Shown: positions 13,238 to 23,571 of the stretch, piece after piece
Layout: the number at the start of each line of letters is the position of its first letter
Position numbering within the stretch: the first letter of the stretch is position 1
Assembly (NCBI GenBank): GCA_019914945.1
Contig: CM034100.1
Span: 1,749,209 to 1,813,208 of the forward strand
Origin: Typha latifolia
Taxonomy: Eukaryota; Streptophyta; Magnoliopsida; Poales; Typhaceae
Reading direction: 5' to 3'
DNA length: 64,000 nt
Made by a program: the position numbers and the translations under genes
The notes under the pieces: generated by a model
Databases searched by the model: none
What the model was told of the DNA's origin: nothing
Seen by the model: the letters and a program-made list of their open reading frames with translations, nothing else

Positions 13238-13414
13238 CTGAAACCTAGAAGAACAAAAAGAGAGTTAGCTGAGAAGATAGGAAAAGATACAATGTGACAA
13301 CATTCCGCTACAACGGTTAGCGAGAAGAGAGAGAGAGAGAGAGAAAGATAGGGAAGAAAGAGGCCACCACCATAGAGATATCAAGAGGTTGGAGAGAGAG
13401 AAGGCAAGGGGTAC
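13238..13414 (-). other. Probable 5'-UTR intron of BMS1
   Basis: In gene orientation, CTTAAG|GTACCC at 13415/13414 is a plausible donor and GGTTTCAG|AACG at 13238/13237 a good acceptor. The intron would be 177 bp and holds a (TC)n stretch. It would put the first exon near 13,415-13,490 and leave 113 nt of leader before the ATG. This is inferred from splice signals only. Confidence 0.5.
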
Positions 13415-13490
13415 CTTAAGAATTCCGGCAATACCACTGCCGCAACCTTTGCCGGCGGCGGGAGAGAGGTATTACTGGACGAAGCCGGTA

Positions 13491-13556
13491 CTGATAGGGT
13501 TTATATTCCTAAACCTAATAGGGCGGGCTCGACCAGAGGCCAGGGCTACTGGGCTT
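13491..13556 (-). promoter_or_regulatory. BMS1 promoter: telo box plus site II element
   Basis: Reading toward the gene, AGCCCA (13555-13550) is a site II (TCP-binding) element and AAACCCTA (13502-13495) is a telo box. The pair lies just upstream of the inferred first exon. The combination is typical of plant ribosomal-protein and ribosome-biogenesis genes, which fits BMS1. No clear TATA box is seen. Confidence 0.6.
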
Positions 13557-13559
13557 TTT

Positions 13560-13741
13560 CACCTCCGGAGTCCGGACATCAGAATATAGAAAGAATTATT
13601 ATATTTGACACACTGAGTTTACAATAATTTACGATTTACTTCATTATTTACATTGCGACCCTATGTTGACTTAATAAAACATCCTATTTTAATTAACTTT
13701 AAGAAAAGGTAAAAGAAATTATCGAGCAAGGGGAAAATACG
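13560..13741. other. Spacer between the BMS1 promoter and LINE remnant
   Basis: AT-rich sequence without a recognisable gene. It probably includes the 5' boundary of the LINE, but no target-site duplication could be picked out. Confidence 0.4.
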
Positions 13742-15960
13742 ATGTCTTGTGATAGCTCTAGGGCGGAGTTGAAGCATCAGTTGGGCACTGGGGTTGCTGA
13801 AGAACCTCCTAGAGCTAGTAGTGAGGGCTCGTCTAAGGTGGGTGTTGAAAAGGGGGGCTGGGATCCCTCCTGCATAGATTCCTGACCTTAATGAAAATTT
13901 CACAACCCCTCGGGGGAGCTATTCATCTCTGGTCAGCGATTCAAGAAATATTGTAGATTATTTAGGTATCATTTTAAATGAGGTCCTTGAAAAAATTATG
14001 GGCAAGACGAAGGGTATTGTGGTTCTACCTTCGAAGGTCATAGAAAAATAGCGTGCTAGACGGAAGCTCACTATGTTTGAAAGATTTCTTAGTAAGTCCT
14101 TACTCCTAGAAGCGTGAGGATTTAGCCAAAGTTTGGTTCGGTATAGATTACTTCTCTATCTCTAATATGGCATAGGAATTTTTTGTTTTTTCGGTTTGTT
14201 AAAAAGGAAGATCTTACCTATATTTTGGCTAAAGGTTCATGTCCTCCCTCAGACTGTCTCCCTAGTATGGATCAAACTCTACAATCTCCCTATGGAGTGA
14301 TGGGGGCTAGAATCTCTTATCCCAGTTGTGGTCAAATTTGGGCGACCATTCATGTGGATGAAATTACCTTCGATAAGACCCGTAACAGATTTGTTAGGGT
14401 TTGTATTAAGATAGACTTGCCTAAAACAATCAAAAAGGTTGTCTGATTGGAAGGTAACAATAGTAAAAAGTTTCAATGAGCAATCTATGAAAGTATCCCC
14501 ATCCTTTGCTATAGGTGCGTGGTTGTGGGGCACAATTGGAGGCTTGCCCATAGACCTTGAGGAGCAAGAGAGGCAAACTTCGATAAGAACACCACTATAT
14601 CCCATTCTTAGGTAGCATAAGGGGAGATCACGTGCCAATGGGCATCAGCTAACTAGGAAGGTGATCGGAATACGTATAGCCCTTGGATCACGATTCAGAG
14701 GCAGTGAAAGAGAGGAGCAAAATTTCCAGTATCGCTCGTCGCTAAAGGTCCTAAATCCTCAAAAATTAGAATGGGGATTGGTCACACCAATTCAAAAGGT
14801 TCTCGACTCTCGAACTAGAGTCAAGTGAGGTTTGTACGCTCATTCGAGTCTAAGCCGGCTAGATCAAAGGCCACCTCGAGGTAGGCTGGATTAAGCCACT
14901 CCGAGTACACTAAAGGGGCATAGGCTTTTGTTAGTGATGGAACTGGGCGTGCGGCTCGATGTGACCCACATGATAGGTCTTCTTCTCAAGCCATTGGCTC
15001 CTCAAGGCCGTCAAATCCCCACACTGAGGACCATGAGATGCGGATGAGGCATCAAATGATTAAAAAATGTACTAGTATATCGATCCTCGTGATACTAAGA
15101 AAAGTAGCGTTAGAAGAAATTCGAGAAGGATACTGAGAGTGGATAGATTACAGTCCACTCCAAGGATTCCGCCCTCATCAGACACATGTGTGATAAGTGA
15201 TAATCCCGTCGCAATCTTTCCTTTCAATTGGGGAAATTGAACAAGCTAGGGTTGGAGTGGTAAACATCAGTGGTTTTTCCATTCGCTTGGGTTCCATGGC
15301 TAGAAATCCTAGGTCCTTCTTGGTGGTCCACACTATACCTCATAGAAGGGAGGGTGGAGGAACTAAGCTCGGAACCCCTCAAGTTCTATAACCCACCCAT
15401 GACCCTCCTTAATTATGTAAAAATCCTCTTGCTCATTCCAAGGTGGTCGAGCATTCTAAGCACTATCTTAGGGCCCTGTGGAAGACCCGATGGAAAGGGT
15501 TTCAGATTTTCAATCTTGCATACTGGTTTTTAACCCCAAAGGAAAAGGAAAGGCTCCGATAATATTATCGAAGCTTGTGGAAGACATCACCATAGAGATC
15601 GATGTTAGCTCCAACCACAAGAGGGGTAGGCATGTGTAGCTAAATTCATTCACCCTTTTATCTTTTGTTTCTTTAATGAATACAATCATATAGAACTGTA
15701 GGGGTAGTAGTAGGGAGGAATTTCAAGACAGCTATAAGGATTCGATAAAATATTTTAATTCATTCTCTATTGTTCTTTTGGAAACTCATGCTTCTCAGTT
15801 TAAGGCTCAGTTTTATGTGCGCAATTTTGGCCCTGATTAGCTCTACCAATATGTACTATTTGTTGGTGTTTCATGTGCCATTATTGTTGTTTGGAGAGAC
15901 TCAGCCATATCCCAATCATTGTGCATCAAGCTAAAGGGATACATCAAGGTGGACAATCAC
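13742..15960 (+). mobile_element. LINE remnant, part 1: ORF1 and endonuclease N-terminus
   Basis: A decayed non-LTR retrotransposon. At 14,180-14,450 the translation contains R-V-C-I-K-I-D-L-P-K followed by a knuckle-like C-Y-R-C-V-V-V-G-H in which the last Cys is lost, the usual layout of plant LINE ORF1 (DUF4283 plus CX2CX4HX4C). From 15,676 a second frame reads M-N-T-I-I-W-N-C-R-G and then V-L-L-E-T-H, the start of the ORF2 endonuclease. Stops and frameshifts break both. Direct continuation into reverse transcriptase is missing because the next segment is inverted. Confidence 0.85.
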
Positions 15961-17645
15961 CTCTTAGACCTCACGGGTATAACAACACCCATAGAAGAAG
16001 TGTTCGAAAGACTCATCCCATAGGCCACACATTGGGCAAGGAGAATTCAGTTTAAATATGTAGACTATAGAGGAGTATTCGAGTAGGAATTCTACCCCAT
16101 ATCATCTTCCATAGGAACATCTTAGCCCCAGGGTTAATGTTGAGCTTCCATGGCGTCTTTCAGCCTGGGGATGAATCCCCCTTAGTGCAAAGGCAATTAT
16201 AAAAAGATTTGTCGATGGCTTGCCTCCATGAACAGGGGCCAAAACCAATTCATCATCAATCTCTTCCTTACAAGTGCTAATAATATTGGAGCTAATAGTC
16301 GGCCGAGAGGCTCTCGAGGTAAAAGTAGTATCCCAGCTCCCATTGGGTCTAAGATCAACTACCCTCATATTCTCATCCAAAAGGGAGGTGTTAACAAAAG
16401 TTGGGCACCAACATAAAAGAGTTTCAGAAATCCAAGGATCCCATAGAATTCTAATGTTGGACCCTGTGTCTAGACCTAGTATAATTTGAGTTCCTGATCT
16501 AATCAGCTTGGACGTGACCCACGAGGCCCGCTGGGCTCACAAAGAGCCTTTCTGAGCATTCTTGGCTTAAAAGTTTAACTTTCCATACTTATTCTTCATA
16601 ATAATAATCCATAAAGCATTCACAGAGTTAAGAAATTTAACAATGGGAGAGACTTTTGGAAACAGAGAATAAATAAATAAATAAATAAATAAAGAGACAA
16701 TAAATCCCCCTGTCGGATACCACAATTAGGGGAAATCCAACTAGAGGGGCTCTCATTGATCAAAATAGTATACCCAAGCAACTTAATACAAGCCTTCACC
16801 CGGTTACACTAGACACTAAGGAAACCCATGTTCCAAAAGGTTAACAAAATGGCTTTCCAACTCTATTTGCGGTAGGCTTTCTCCATATCAATTTCAATTA
16901 GCATCATATAGGGTTCCTTTTTTCTCTTAGACATTGAGTGAGAGATCTCTTATGCAGTCAAAATATTATCACTAATATTCCAGTGCAAAACAAAAGTTAC
17001 TTGCTCTTTGCTAATAAGAGAAGGCAATAATGGTTTTAATCCGTTGGCTAGAATTTTGGAGATAATTATATAGCATACATTACATAAAGTAATATGATGA
17101 AAATCGTTAACATGTAAAAGGTTTTTATTTTTCAAAATAAGTGTAATAAAAGTAAAACCTCTACGAGCGAGCAAGATAGCATGAGTAAAGAAGTAAATCA
17201 TAGCATTGTAGACATTAGGCTCAACAGTCTCTCAATAATGTTGATAAATATCAGCTTGGAAACCATCATGCCCCGAGGCTTCGCTAGCAAGCATCTCCCA
17301 AAGCACACATTTGATCTCCTCCATAGTAAATTTGAGGTAAATCTGGCCGGACAACATCATTAATTAGGTGCCCTCAAGTTAATCGCACAGAGTTGGAATA
17401 GAAATCAACAAACATATTCTCAGTATCCCGGGGATTTGAGCACCAAATACGTGACCTATCAAGAATACTTCTAATGCAATTGCTTTTATATCTAATAGTG
17501 GTGAACACGTGAAAAAACTTAAGTGTTAAGATTCTCTTTGTTAACCCAACTCACTCTAGCCATCTAATGCCATTTATTATTGACCTGGTGATTTAAAGCA
17601 ATGTGAAGGTTACACTAGCTACGATTGAAGGCTCTATAATCTTTA
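15960..17645 (-). mobile_element. LINE remnant, part 2 (inverted): reverse transcriptase and zf-RVT
   Basis: On the minus strand, from high to low coordinate, are: the pre-RT region (A-R-V-S-W-V-N-K-E-N), RT motifs F-T-F-I-T-L-I-L-K and I-S-K-I-L-A-N-G-L-K-P-L-L-P (near 17,000-17,150), D-M-E-K-A-Y and G-I-R-Q-G-D (near 16,700-16,900), a linker V-V-D-L-R-P-N-G-S-W-D (near 16,360), and the zf-RVT finger C-P-M-C-G-L-W-D-E-S-F-E-H (near 16,000). This is the normal LINE ORF2 order but on the opposite strand to both flanking pieces. Many stops; the catalytic YADD-type motif was not found. Confidence 0.85.
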
Positions 17646-17651
17646 GACTTA

Positions 17652-17990
17652 ATGTCATTAGCAAATCCAGCTCGGGGAAGTACCATTGTTGTTGAAGCAA
17701 GAGTAACGACCGGCTCATCTCCTCTTCATGCTAAGGCCTTTGTGCTGCTCTTCACCATTTATGTCCTTATCTCCCGACGATTTTGCGGAGTCACTTTTGA
17801 AGGTGATTCCTCCTCCATTATAGTCGCTATAAGCGGTGCAGATACTCATCCTTTGAGTATTCGTGGTATCATCTTTGAATGCTCACAACTATTGACCTCC
17901 TTAGGAAATTTCAACAATTTCACTTTCTCTCTAGTTATCGTGAATGTAATCGAGCACTGTTGCAAAAGGAGAATGAGAAGAAGGAGAAGC
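17652..17990 (+). mobile_element. LINE remnant, part 3: RNase H-like domain
   Basis: The plus-strand translation contains V-T-F-E-G-D-S-S-S-I-I-V-A-I-S-G, then I-R-G-I-I-F-E-C, and after a frameshift Y-R-E-C-N-R-A. This is the RVT_3/RNase H domain found at the end of plant LINE ORF2. It is in the same orientation as part 1, so parts 1-2-3 make one element with an inverted middle. The (GAA)n tract follows directly. Confidence 0.75.
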
Positions 17991-18010
17991 GGAGGAAGAA
18001 GAAGAAGAAA

Positions 18011-18063
18011 GGAAGAAGAAGAAGAAGAAGAAGAAGAAGAAGAAGAAGAAGAAGAAGAAGAAG
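18011..18063 (+). repeat. (GAA)n microsatellite
   Basis: About 18 uninterrupted GAA/AAG units, preceded by imperfect AAG-rich sequence from about 17,975. It sits where the LINE coding remnant ends and may have grown from its purine-rich 3' end. Confidence 0.95.
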
Positions 18064-18680
18064 GGAAGGTGGGGCATTGGGCCAGCGTGGAGGGGGCTCG
18101 CTGTTGCTGGCTAGCTAGTGGCCGGCCTCTCACTGGCGACTCAACTCCGACGAGCTCAAGCCCAAGTGAGAGAAACAAAGAGAGAGAGAAAGAGAGATGA
18201 TGAAGGAGGAGGCTCACCAGCGGTAGCACAGTGGCAACAATGGTGGGTCGACGGTGGTAGCAGTGAGAGAGAGTTTGAGGGAAAGAGGAGAGAGAGAGAC
18301 CGAAAGATAGAGTGGAGAAAAGAAAAAGATAGAGAGAGGCAGTGGGGAGGAGGAACGGTGGCGGTTGCGGTGACATCGGGGCCCACCGCGCTAGCTGGCT
18401 CGGCCAAGTTGGCCAGCCGACAGTTGGGGGCACGTGGCGCACTCAGCCCGCTCGCAACTTGCATGGCACGAGCTCATGCCATGCAACACCATTTTTTTTC
18501 TTTCTTTTTTTCTTCCTTTTTTTATTTAATTGAATTTATATATTATTATTATTTTTAAATCTGGGTTATTACACGAAAGCCCACCATCTAGTCGGCCTGC
18601 TTGTAAGCCAAGCTAGCTACGATAAAACATAATGAAAATTTGTGTACTTTGTACTGTTTAACTCTTCCAAACCTGCGTTG
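18064..18680. other. Unassigned GC-rich and purine-rich intergenic DNA
   Basis: GC-rich with many GAGA runs, ending in a T-rich stretch and TTATTACAC. Open frames on both strands are low-complexity and overlap each other, so none is believed. It may be part of an old LTR, but no partner repeat was found in the window. Confidence 0.4.
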
Positions 18681-18689
18681 GGCCCATAA

Positions 18690-19120
18690 ATTCGATATCT
18701 CCGACCAAGCCGGAATCTGAGCCCTCTTTGATAGGGTTGAATCATCCTTCAGCTAGTTGACGCACATCCTCGTGGCTTGCATCAGGGTTCTCGACCCTAG
18801 CTACCCTTCGATCGCCAACACAGATCTCGAGGACTGGGACTCCACCTTCACAGTCAACAATCGAGGGCACTTCCTATGCTATTGGGAGGCAGAGTGACAG
18901 CGGGCACGTGGTGGCAGTGTTGCCATCACTAGTGGCGAATCTGTCCCCAGTTACGGGGCATGCACAGTTTCGAAGGCGGCGATGAAGATGATGGTAAGAA
19001 TCCTATCAAAAGAGCTAAAAGGAACAACAATCACGGTGAACTACATGGCACCGGGGCTGGCGGCAACCTATGGGGAAGCTTGGGGAGACATCGCGCTAGA
19101 CGATGGAATGAGGGGAGGCT
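18690..19120 (+). pseudogene. Short-chain dehydrogenase/reductase pseudogene fragment
   Basis: Translating with frame changes gives A-L-F-D-R-V-E-S-S-F-S, then N-T-D-L-E-D-W-D-S-T-F-T-V-N-N-R-G, then P-S-Y-G-A-C-T-V-S-K-A-A, then R-I-L-S-K-E-L-K-G-T-T-I-T-V-N and A-P-G. These match, in order, the middle and C-terminal parts of plant classical SDR proteins that are usually intronless. It is dead: there are frameshifts, an in-frame stop near 18,895, the Rossmann N-terminus is absent, and the Tyr of the YxxxK catalytic motif is Cys (TGC). The start of the ABCI6 gene lies about 280 bp downstream. Whether it came from a local gene or a retrocopy cannot be told. Confidence 0.75.
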
Positions 19121-19398
19121 CCAACCCGCTTTTTGACTGGCTGACGGATGGTAACATGCTACATTTTTATAACCTAGCTCGAATCCGGTCTAGCCCGACC
19201 CACTTGCAAGCAGGCTGGATAATACAACGCCCAGCCCGGTTGGCCAGGCCCGCCATGACGATCACTTCTAGCTGTGATCAACATCCTTTTTATTCAAAAG
19301 AAAAAGAAAAAGAAATTGTGAGGCCTATTAATAGTAGATAAACTAGCCCGAAAAGTTAATCCAAATCCTCCGGGACGAGAGGTGTCCACGTCGTCGCT

Positions 19399-22394
19399 AT
19401 GGCTCTTGCCGCCGGAACCGCCTCTCTCCCCTTCTCTCCTTCTTCTCCCTCCTCTCCGTCTCCGCCCTCCCCTTCCCTCTCTTTTCGGGTATCGCGTACG
19501 TACTCCTCCATGACTCCCGTCTCATATCGCAATCGGGTGCGGATCCGGGCACGCCTCACCCGCCCTAGGGCAACCCTCACTGTCGACTCGCCAGCGTCCG
19601 GCGCCGCTGGAGCGTCCGGACCGGGGAGGGTTCTCCTCGAGGTCAGAGATCTTAAGGCCGTGGTCAAGAATACGGGAACGGAGATCCTTCATGGCGTAAA
19701 CCTCACCATCAACGAGGGCGAGGTCTGTTATTTCCCTTCTCTTCCCCCTCCGTAAAATTCTACAAGACGTTGCAGTCTAGGTTTTATTTTTATTATTTTC
19801 CACTCCGGTTCTCTTATAGATTCATGCTATTATGGGGAAGAACGGATCCGGGAAGACCACGTTGTCGAAGGTGACCGTCTTTTTAAATCATTTTACTGTT
19901 CGGCAGTGCATTTTTTACATCGATATAGGTTATTCTTTTGTTAGATGTTTAGATGAAGATAGTTGTAGATATGCTTTTATGAGCTCGAGAGAATTTTGGT
20001 TAAATTATCGGAGGATATGTATAAATAATAGGGGGTGCATTTTAACTAGTGTTTATTAGAGTCTGGAGAATACTCCAAGGGGTATCTACATGTATACACG
20101 TAAAAAACACTATCTAATTACTTATTTCTTATGGTGACAATATGTGTATCTCAATCATTAGCAATTAAGGGATTTTAGTGATGTATACACGTAAAAACAC
20201 TATCTTATTACTTATTTCTTATGGTGACAATATATGATCCTCAATCATTAGTAAATAGGAGAGGTTATTTATAGAGCATGTAAAATACAATAATGAGCAC
20301 TAAAAAGTTGGTGACACAGAAAAGTTGTCTCGCACATATCTGATCCTCAATCATTATTGTGCTCACTGTCTAGGAACTCTTGAAAAAGATCTTATTGATT
20401 ACAGGTTCTTGTTGGTCATCCAGATTATGAGGTTACTGGAGGCATTGTTCTCTTTAAAGGGGAGAACTTGATGGACAAGGAGCCTGAGGAAAGATCTCTT
20501 GCTGGGCTTTTCCTGAGTTTCCAAGCACCTGTTGAGATACCGGGTGTAAGCAACTCTGATTTTCTGCTCATGGCATTAAATGCGCGAAGAGAAAAGCATG
20601 GGCTACCAGCAATGAATCCTTTGGAGGTCTGTGCTATTTTACTTATTCAGATCTACATCATTTTGAAATTAGACATCAACAACAAAAAAGTATGTCGATA
20701 TTGTCCTTCTTTTCTTCAATACTTGAATAGCACGACATTGTATATGCTTTTATGGATCTTTAGTTATCAGTAGAATCTTATGTATAAATGACTTAAAGAA
20801 TGTCCTTGAAGTATACTAAAGGCCAATATGTTTTGTTTTTGCAGTTCTTTCATTACGTGTTACCCAAAGTTGTCGCCTTAAAAATGGAGCCAAAATTTCT
20901 AGACAGAAATGTCAATGAAGGGTTTAGCGGTGGGGAAAAGAAGCGAAATGAAATTCTGCAACTTGCGGTAGGGAAAATAGCATTTGGACAAAATCAGTTG
21001 CTTTGACTACAGGCAGTCATTCTGATGTTATATCTTTGTTATTTTATATAACAGCCTGGTTATCTTCTACATAATGTCAGTTCATTTTGATTTGGTTATA
21101 TCCATTTTGATGTTATTGTCATGTAATTTCAGGTTCTTGAGGCAGATTTGGCTATTCTGGATGAAATTGATTCTGGGTTAGATGTTGATGCACTTCAAGA
21201 AGTAGCTAATGCAGTGAATGGGCTTCTAAAACCCAGCAATTCTGTTTTGATGATTACTCACTATCGGCGCCTTTTGGATTACATCAAACCGAGATATATC
21301 CATATAATGGTAATATATTTTTAATCAATATGGAGTATTAACTGATAGTTGGACAGAAAGCCTATCGATCATATCTTTAGTGATATCCTAGTTCAGCAAA
21401 TTCTGGTCACTTGTTTTTCTAGTTTGAAGTACTGAAGCCTTCCACATAGTTGGCTTTTTCTGTGTTTGTAAGTCAAAATTTGTATCTTACGTTGCTGTGC
21501 ATTCAGTTGCTTACCACATTTGTGGGTTGAGTTTGCTAAATATAACATTTTTTATTATTAAAAAAATTGTTGTTGCAGCAGTTCTTAATCTGATTCCTGC
21601 AGTTCCGAAGAAGAGCTGTACTACCTATAAGTAGTAAACTTATGTTTAGTCTAGCAGAGCTTAAATTTTTTAAAGGAACTTCTGGGAAGTGAACTTCTCA
21701 TTTTGATGTTCTGGATTGCAACTGTAGCAGTCAGGATCAGATATGTGCGAGACATTCTCTTGATTTTATTCACACTTTCCAAGTTAAGATTGTATTTAGC
21801 ACCAAAGATTCCTGCATTGTATAAATTAAAATAACATCCCTCAGTATCTTGACCGGTATAAATTTTTGTCCAATCTTGGCATTAACAGTTTGAAACTTTG
21901 AATATTTAATCTTTTATACATATATTATGAATCTATGATAAAGTAATTACTATAAATATTATCAATGGCATGAGGTGATGGTTAAGATTTGTTCAACTTC
22001 AGCACTATGGTTGGGATGTCTCAGATATTGTGTGAATATCAGGCATTGATTGGGGAAAATTGGAGATTCCCTTTATCCCCTCATATTGTTTAAAGAAACT
22101 TGTATAATTTATCTACTATTATTGCATTTGGATATTCCTTTTTCACTTCTTTGGAGTTACTTGAGAAATTTAGTCTCCAGATTTTTGCAATTATCCATGG
22201 TTATCTACTTTCGTACATTTCACTGTCATGACAATCAGAACAACAGAGCAGCAGTTTGTGTCATTAAATTAGCAGAACATTTATTTTTTTAATTTTCATA
22301 TATCCAGGATGATGGTAAAATTATTAGGACTGGCGATATTTCTCTAGCGAAGCAGCTTGAAGAGGGCGGCTATCAAGCGATCTCTGTCGTATAG
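19399..22394 (+). CDS. ABCI6: Plastid SufC-type ABC ATPase (ABCI6)
   Basis: The ATPase of the SUF (SufBCD) complex that builds Fe-S clusters in plastids. Exons: 19399-19722, 19820-19870, 20405-20626, 20845-20967, 21133-21309, 22308-22394; all junctions are GT-AG and phase 0. The product is 327 aa, close to the Arabidopsis protein. The first ~80 residues are Ser/Pro/Arg-rich and suit a chloroplast transit peptide. The Walker A motif GKNGSGKTT spans exon 2, the Q-loop region is LFLSFQAP in exon 3, the signature [10 protein letters not shown] in exon 4, and Walker [13 protein letters not shown] with the H-loop MITHYRR in exon 5. All catalytic residues are present, so it looks functional. It is convergent with the gene at 23,572-26,188. 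Confidence 0.96.
20091..20254 (+). repeat. 91-bp-period tandem duplication in ABCI6 intron 2
   Basis: Copy 1 20091-20164 and copy 2 20182-20254 both run from TGTATACACGTAAAAA to CAATCATTAG with a few differences. The word CTCAATCATT occurs a third time near 20,345. Confidence 0.85.
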
Positions 22395-22396
22395 AG

Positions 22397-22566
22397 GTAG
22401 AAGGCATTGGGATTTTGCTTCTTTGATTTATATCTTTCTGTGTTTTTATCAGTTAAATTTGTGTTGATGTACCTATCTGGCAAACCTTTTTGCTGCTCTT
22501 CCATCAGTAAAATTCAGACTTTTGACATACTTATGATGAAATTATTTTGGTGCAAATAAAATGCAG
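22397..22566 (+). other. Possible 3'-UTR intron of ABCI6
   Basis: Immediately after the stop codon, AG|GTAGAAGG is a fair donor and ATGCAG|GAGC at 22,566 a good acceptor. The junction would be only 2 nt after the stop, too close to trigger nonsense-mediated decay. Support is from splice signals alone. Confidence 0.35.
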
Positions 22567-22569
22567 GAG

Positions 22570-23571
22570 CTTGAGCATAGCACACCTCACGGGAAATTGC
22601 TTAAGCAGTTTCATGGGATTGAGTCTATTAACGTGGCAAGCACAAACTTATGGTCATCCAATTGTTAGCCGAAGAAATACTCCAATATAGATCTTAGTAT
22701 TTGTGCTCAATTTTGATACATGCTTAGTCACTCAGATGGAGATGGATACAAGGTACTTGTTATAGGTGGTGTATCCTACAATGCTGATTCATTGTTTTGC
22801 ACCAGTAACGATGCATTCAACTTGATGGGGATTGTATAAGTGCTTTGTTATATTTGATTTATGATTTATATTTGTTCTCCTTCTACAAAGAAAATAAAGA
22901 AAACCTTTGCAAGAGAATATAGAAGTTTACACTGCTTTGCAATTAGCATGAAAGTTGCCTGCGGTCCGTGCAGATTAGAGTATAGAAGGAACAAGAGTCT
23001 TATGGTGCAGCATTAATTGGTAGATTCAAAGAGTATATACTTGTATTCAACACAATGATTACGCAATTGAGCTGTACAAGAAAAGGCAGCTGTGGTAACT
23101 GATTCTTTCTATTCGTTGTTATTTCCTTGATACCATGAAGTCTTATAGTCCATCTTTGCTTAGATTTTGTTTAATGTTGCTGATCATGAGAAGTGGATTG
23201 TCTGGAGGTGACTGCTGAATCTGTTAACCATTTATTCCTTGACAGCAGAAGTGATATGGCAATCTCTTTGCAAACTGCCAAGTTCCGAGAGGCAAGAATC
23301 CTTGATTGTGGTCCGTTTTAGCCTAACGTTATTTTTTATCCGTGTCAGTTTATCAAGTTAATTTCGCACTGAACTGAGGATTGATCGATAATTGAAATAT
23401 CGACCTATGTGAAAAATTAGTGGTGTTTTCGATGTCTATAACAATATGCAACGGCAATAATAGGGTATGCCGTATACGCCTGTAAAGCTAATAACGCCAC
23501 ATTTATTTTTACAGCACATCTCAGGGAGCGGGAGCGATACAAACAAAAACCTATATATAACCCGAGAAGCG
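22570..23571. other. Intergenic spacer between convergent genes
   Basis: Holds the 3' UTR of ABCI6 (an AATAAA-like word occurs near 22,890) and, at the right end, the 3' UTR of the minus-strand gene. No protein-like frame or RNA gene is seen in between. Confidence 0.55.

Noticed and set aside
13742..17990. Twin-priming as the cause of the LINE inversion
   Set aside because: Twin priming inverts the 5' segment; here the 5' and 3' pieces share an orientation and only the middle is flipped.
17846..18558. Several overlapping long open frames on both strands
   Set aside because: All derive from the GAA microsatellite and purine-rich low-complexity DNA; none has a conserved domain beyond the LINE RNase H piece.
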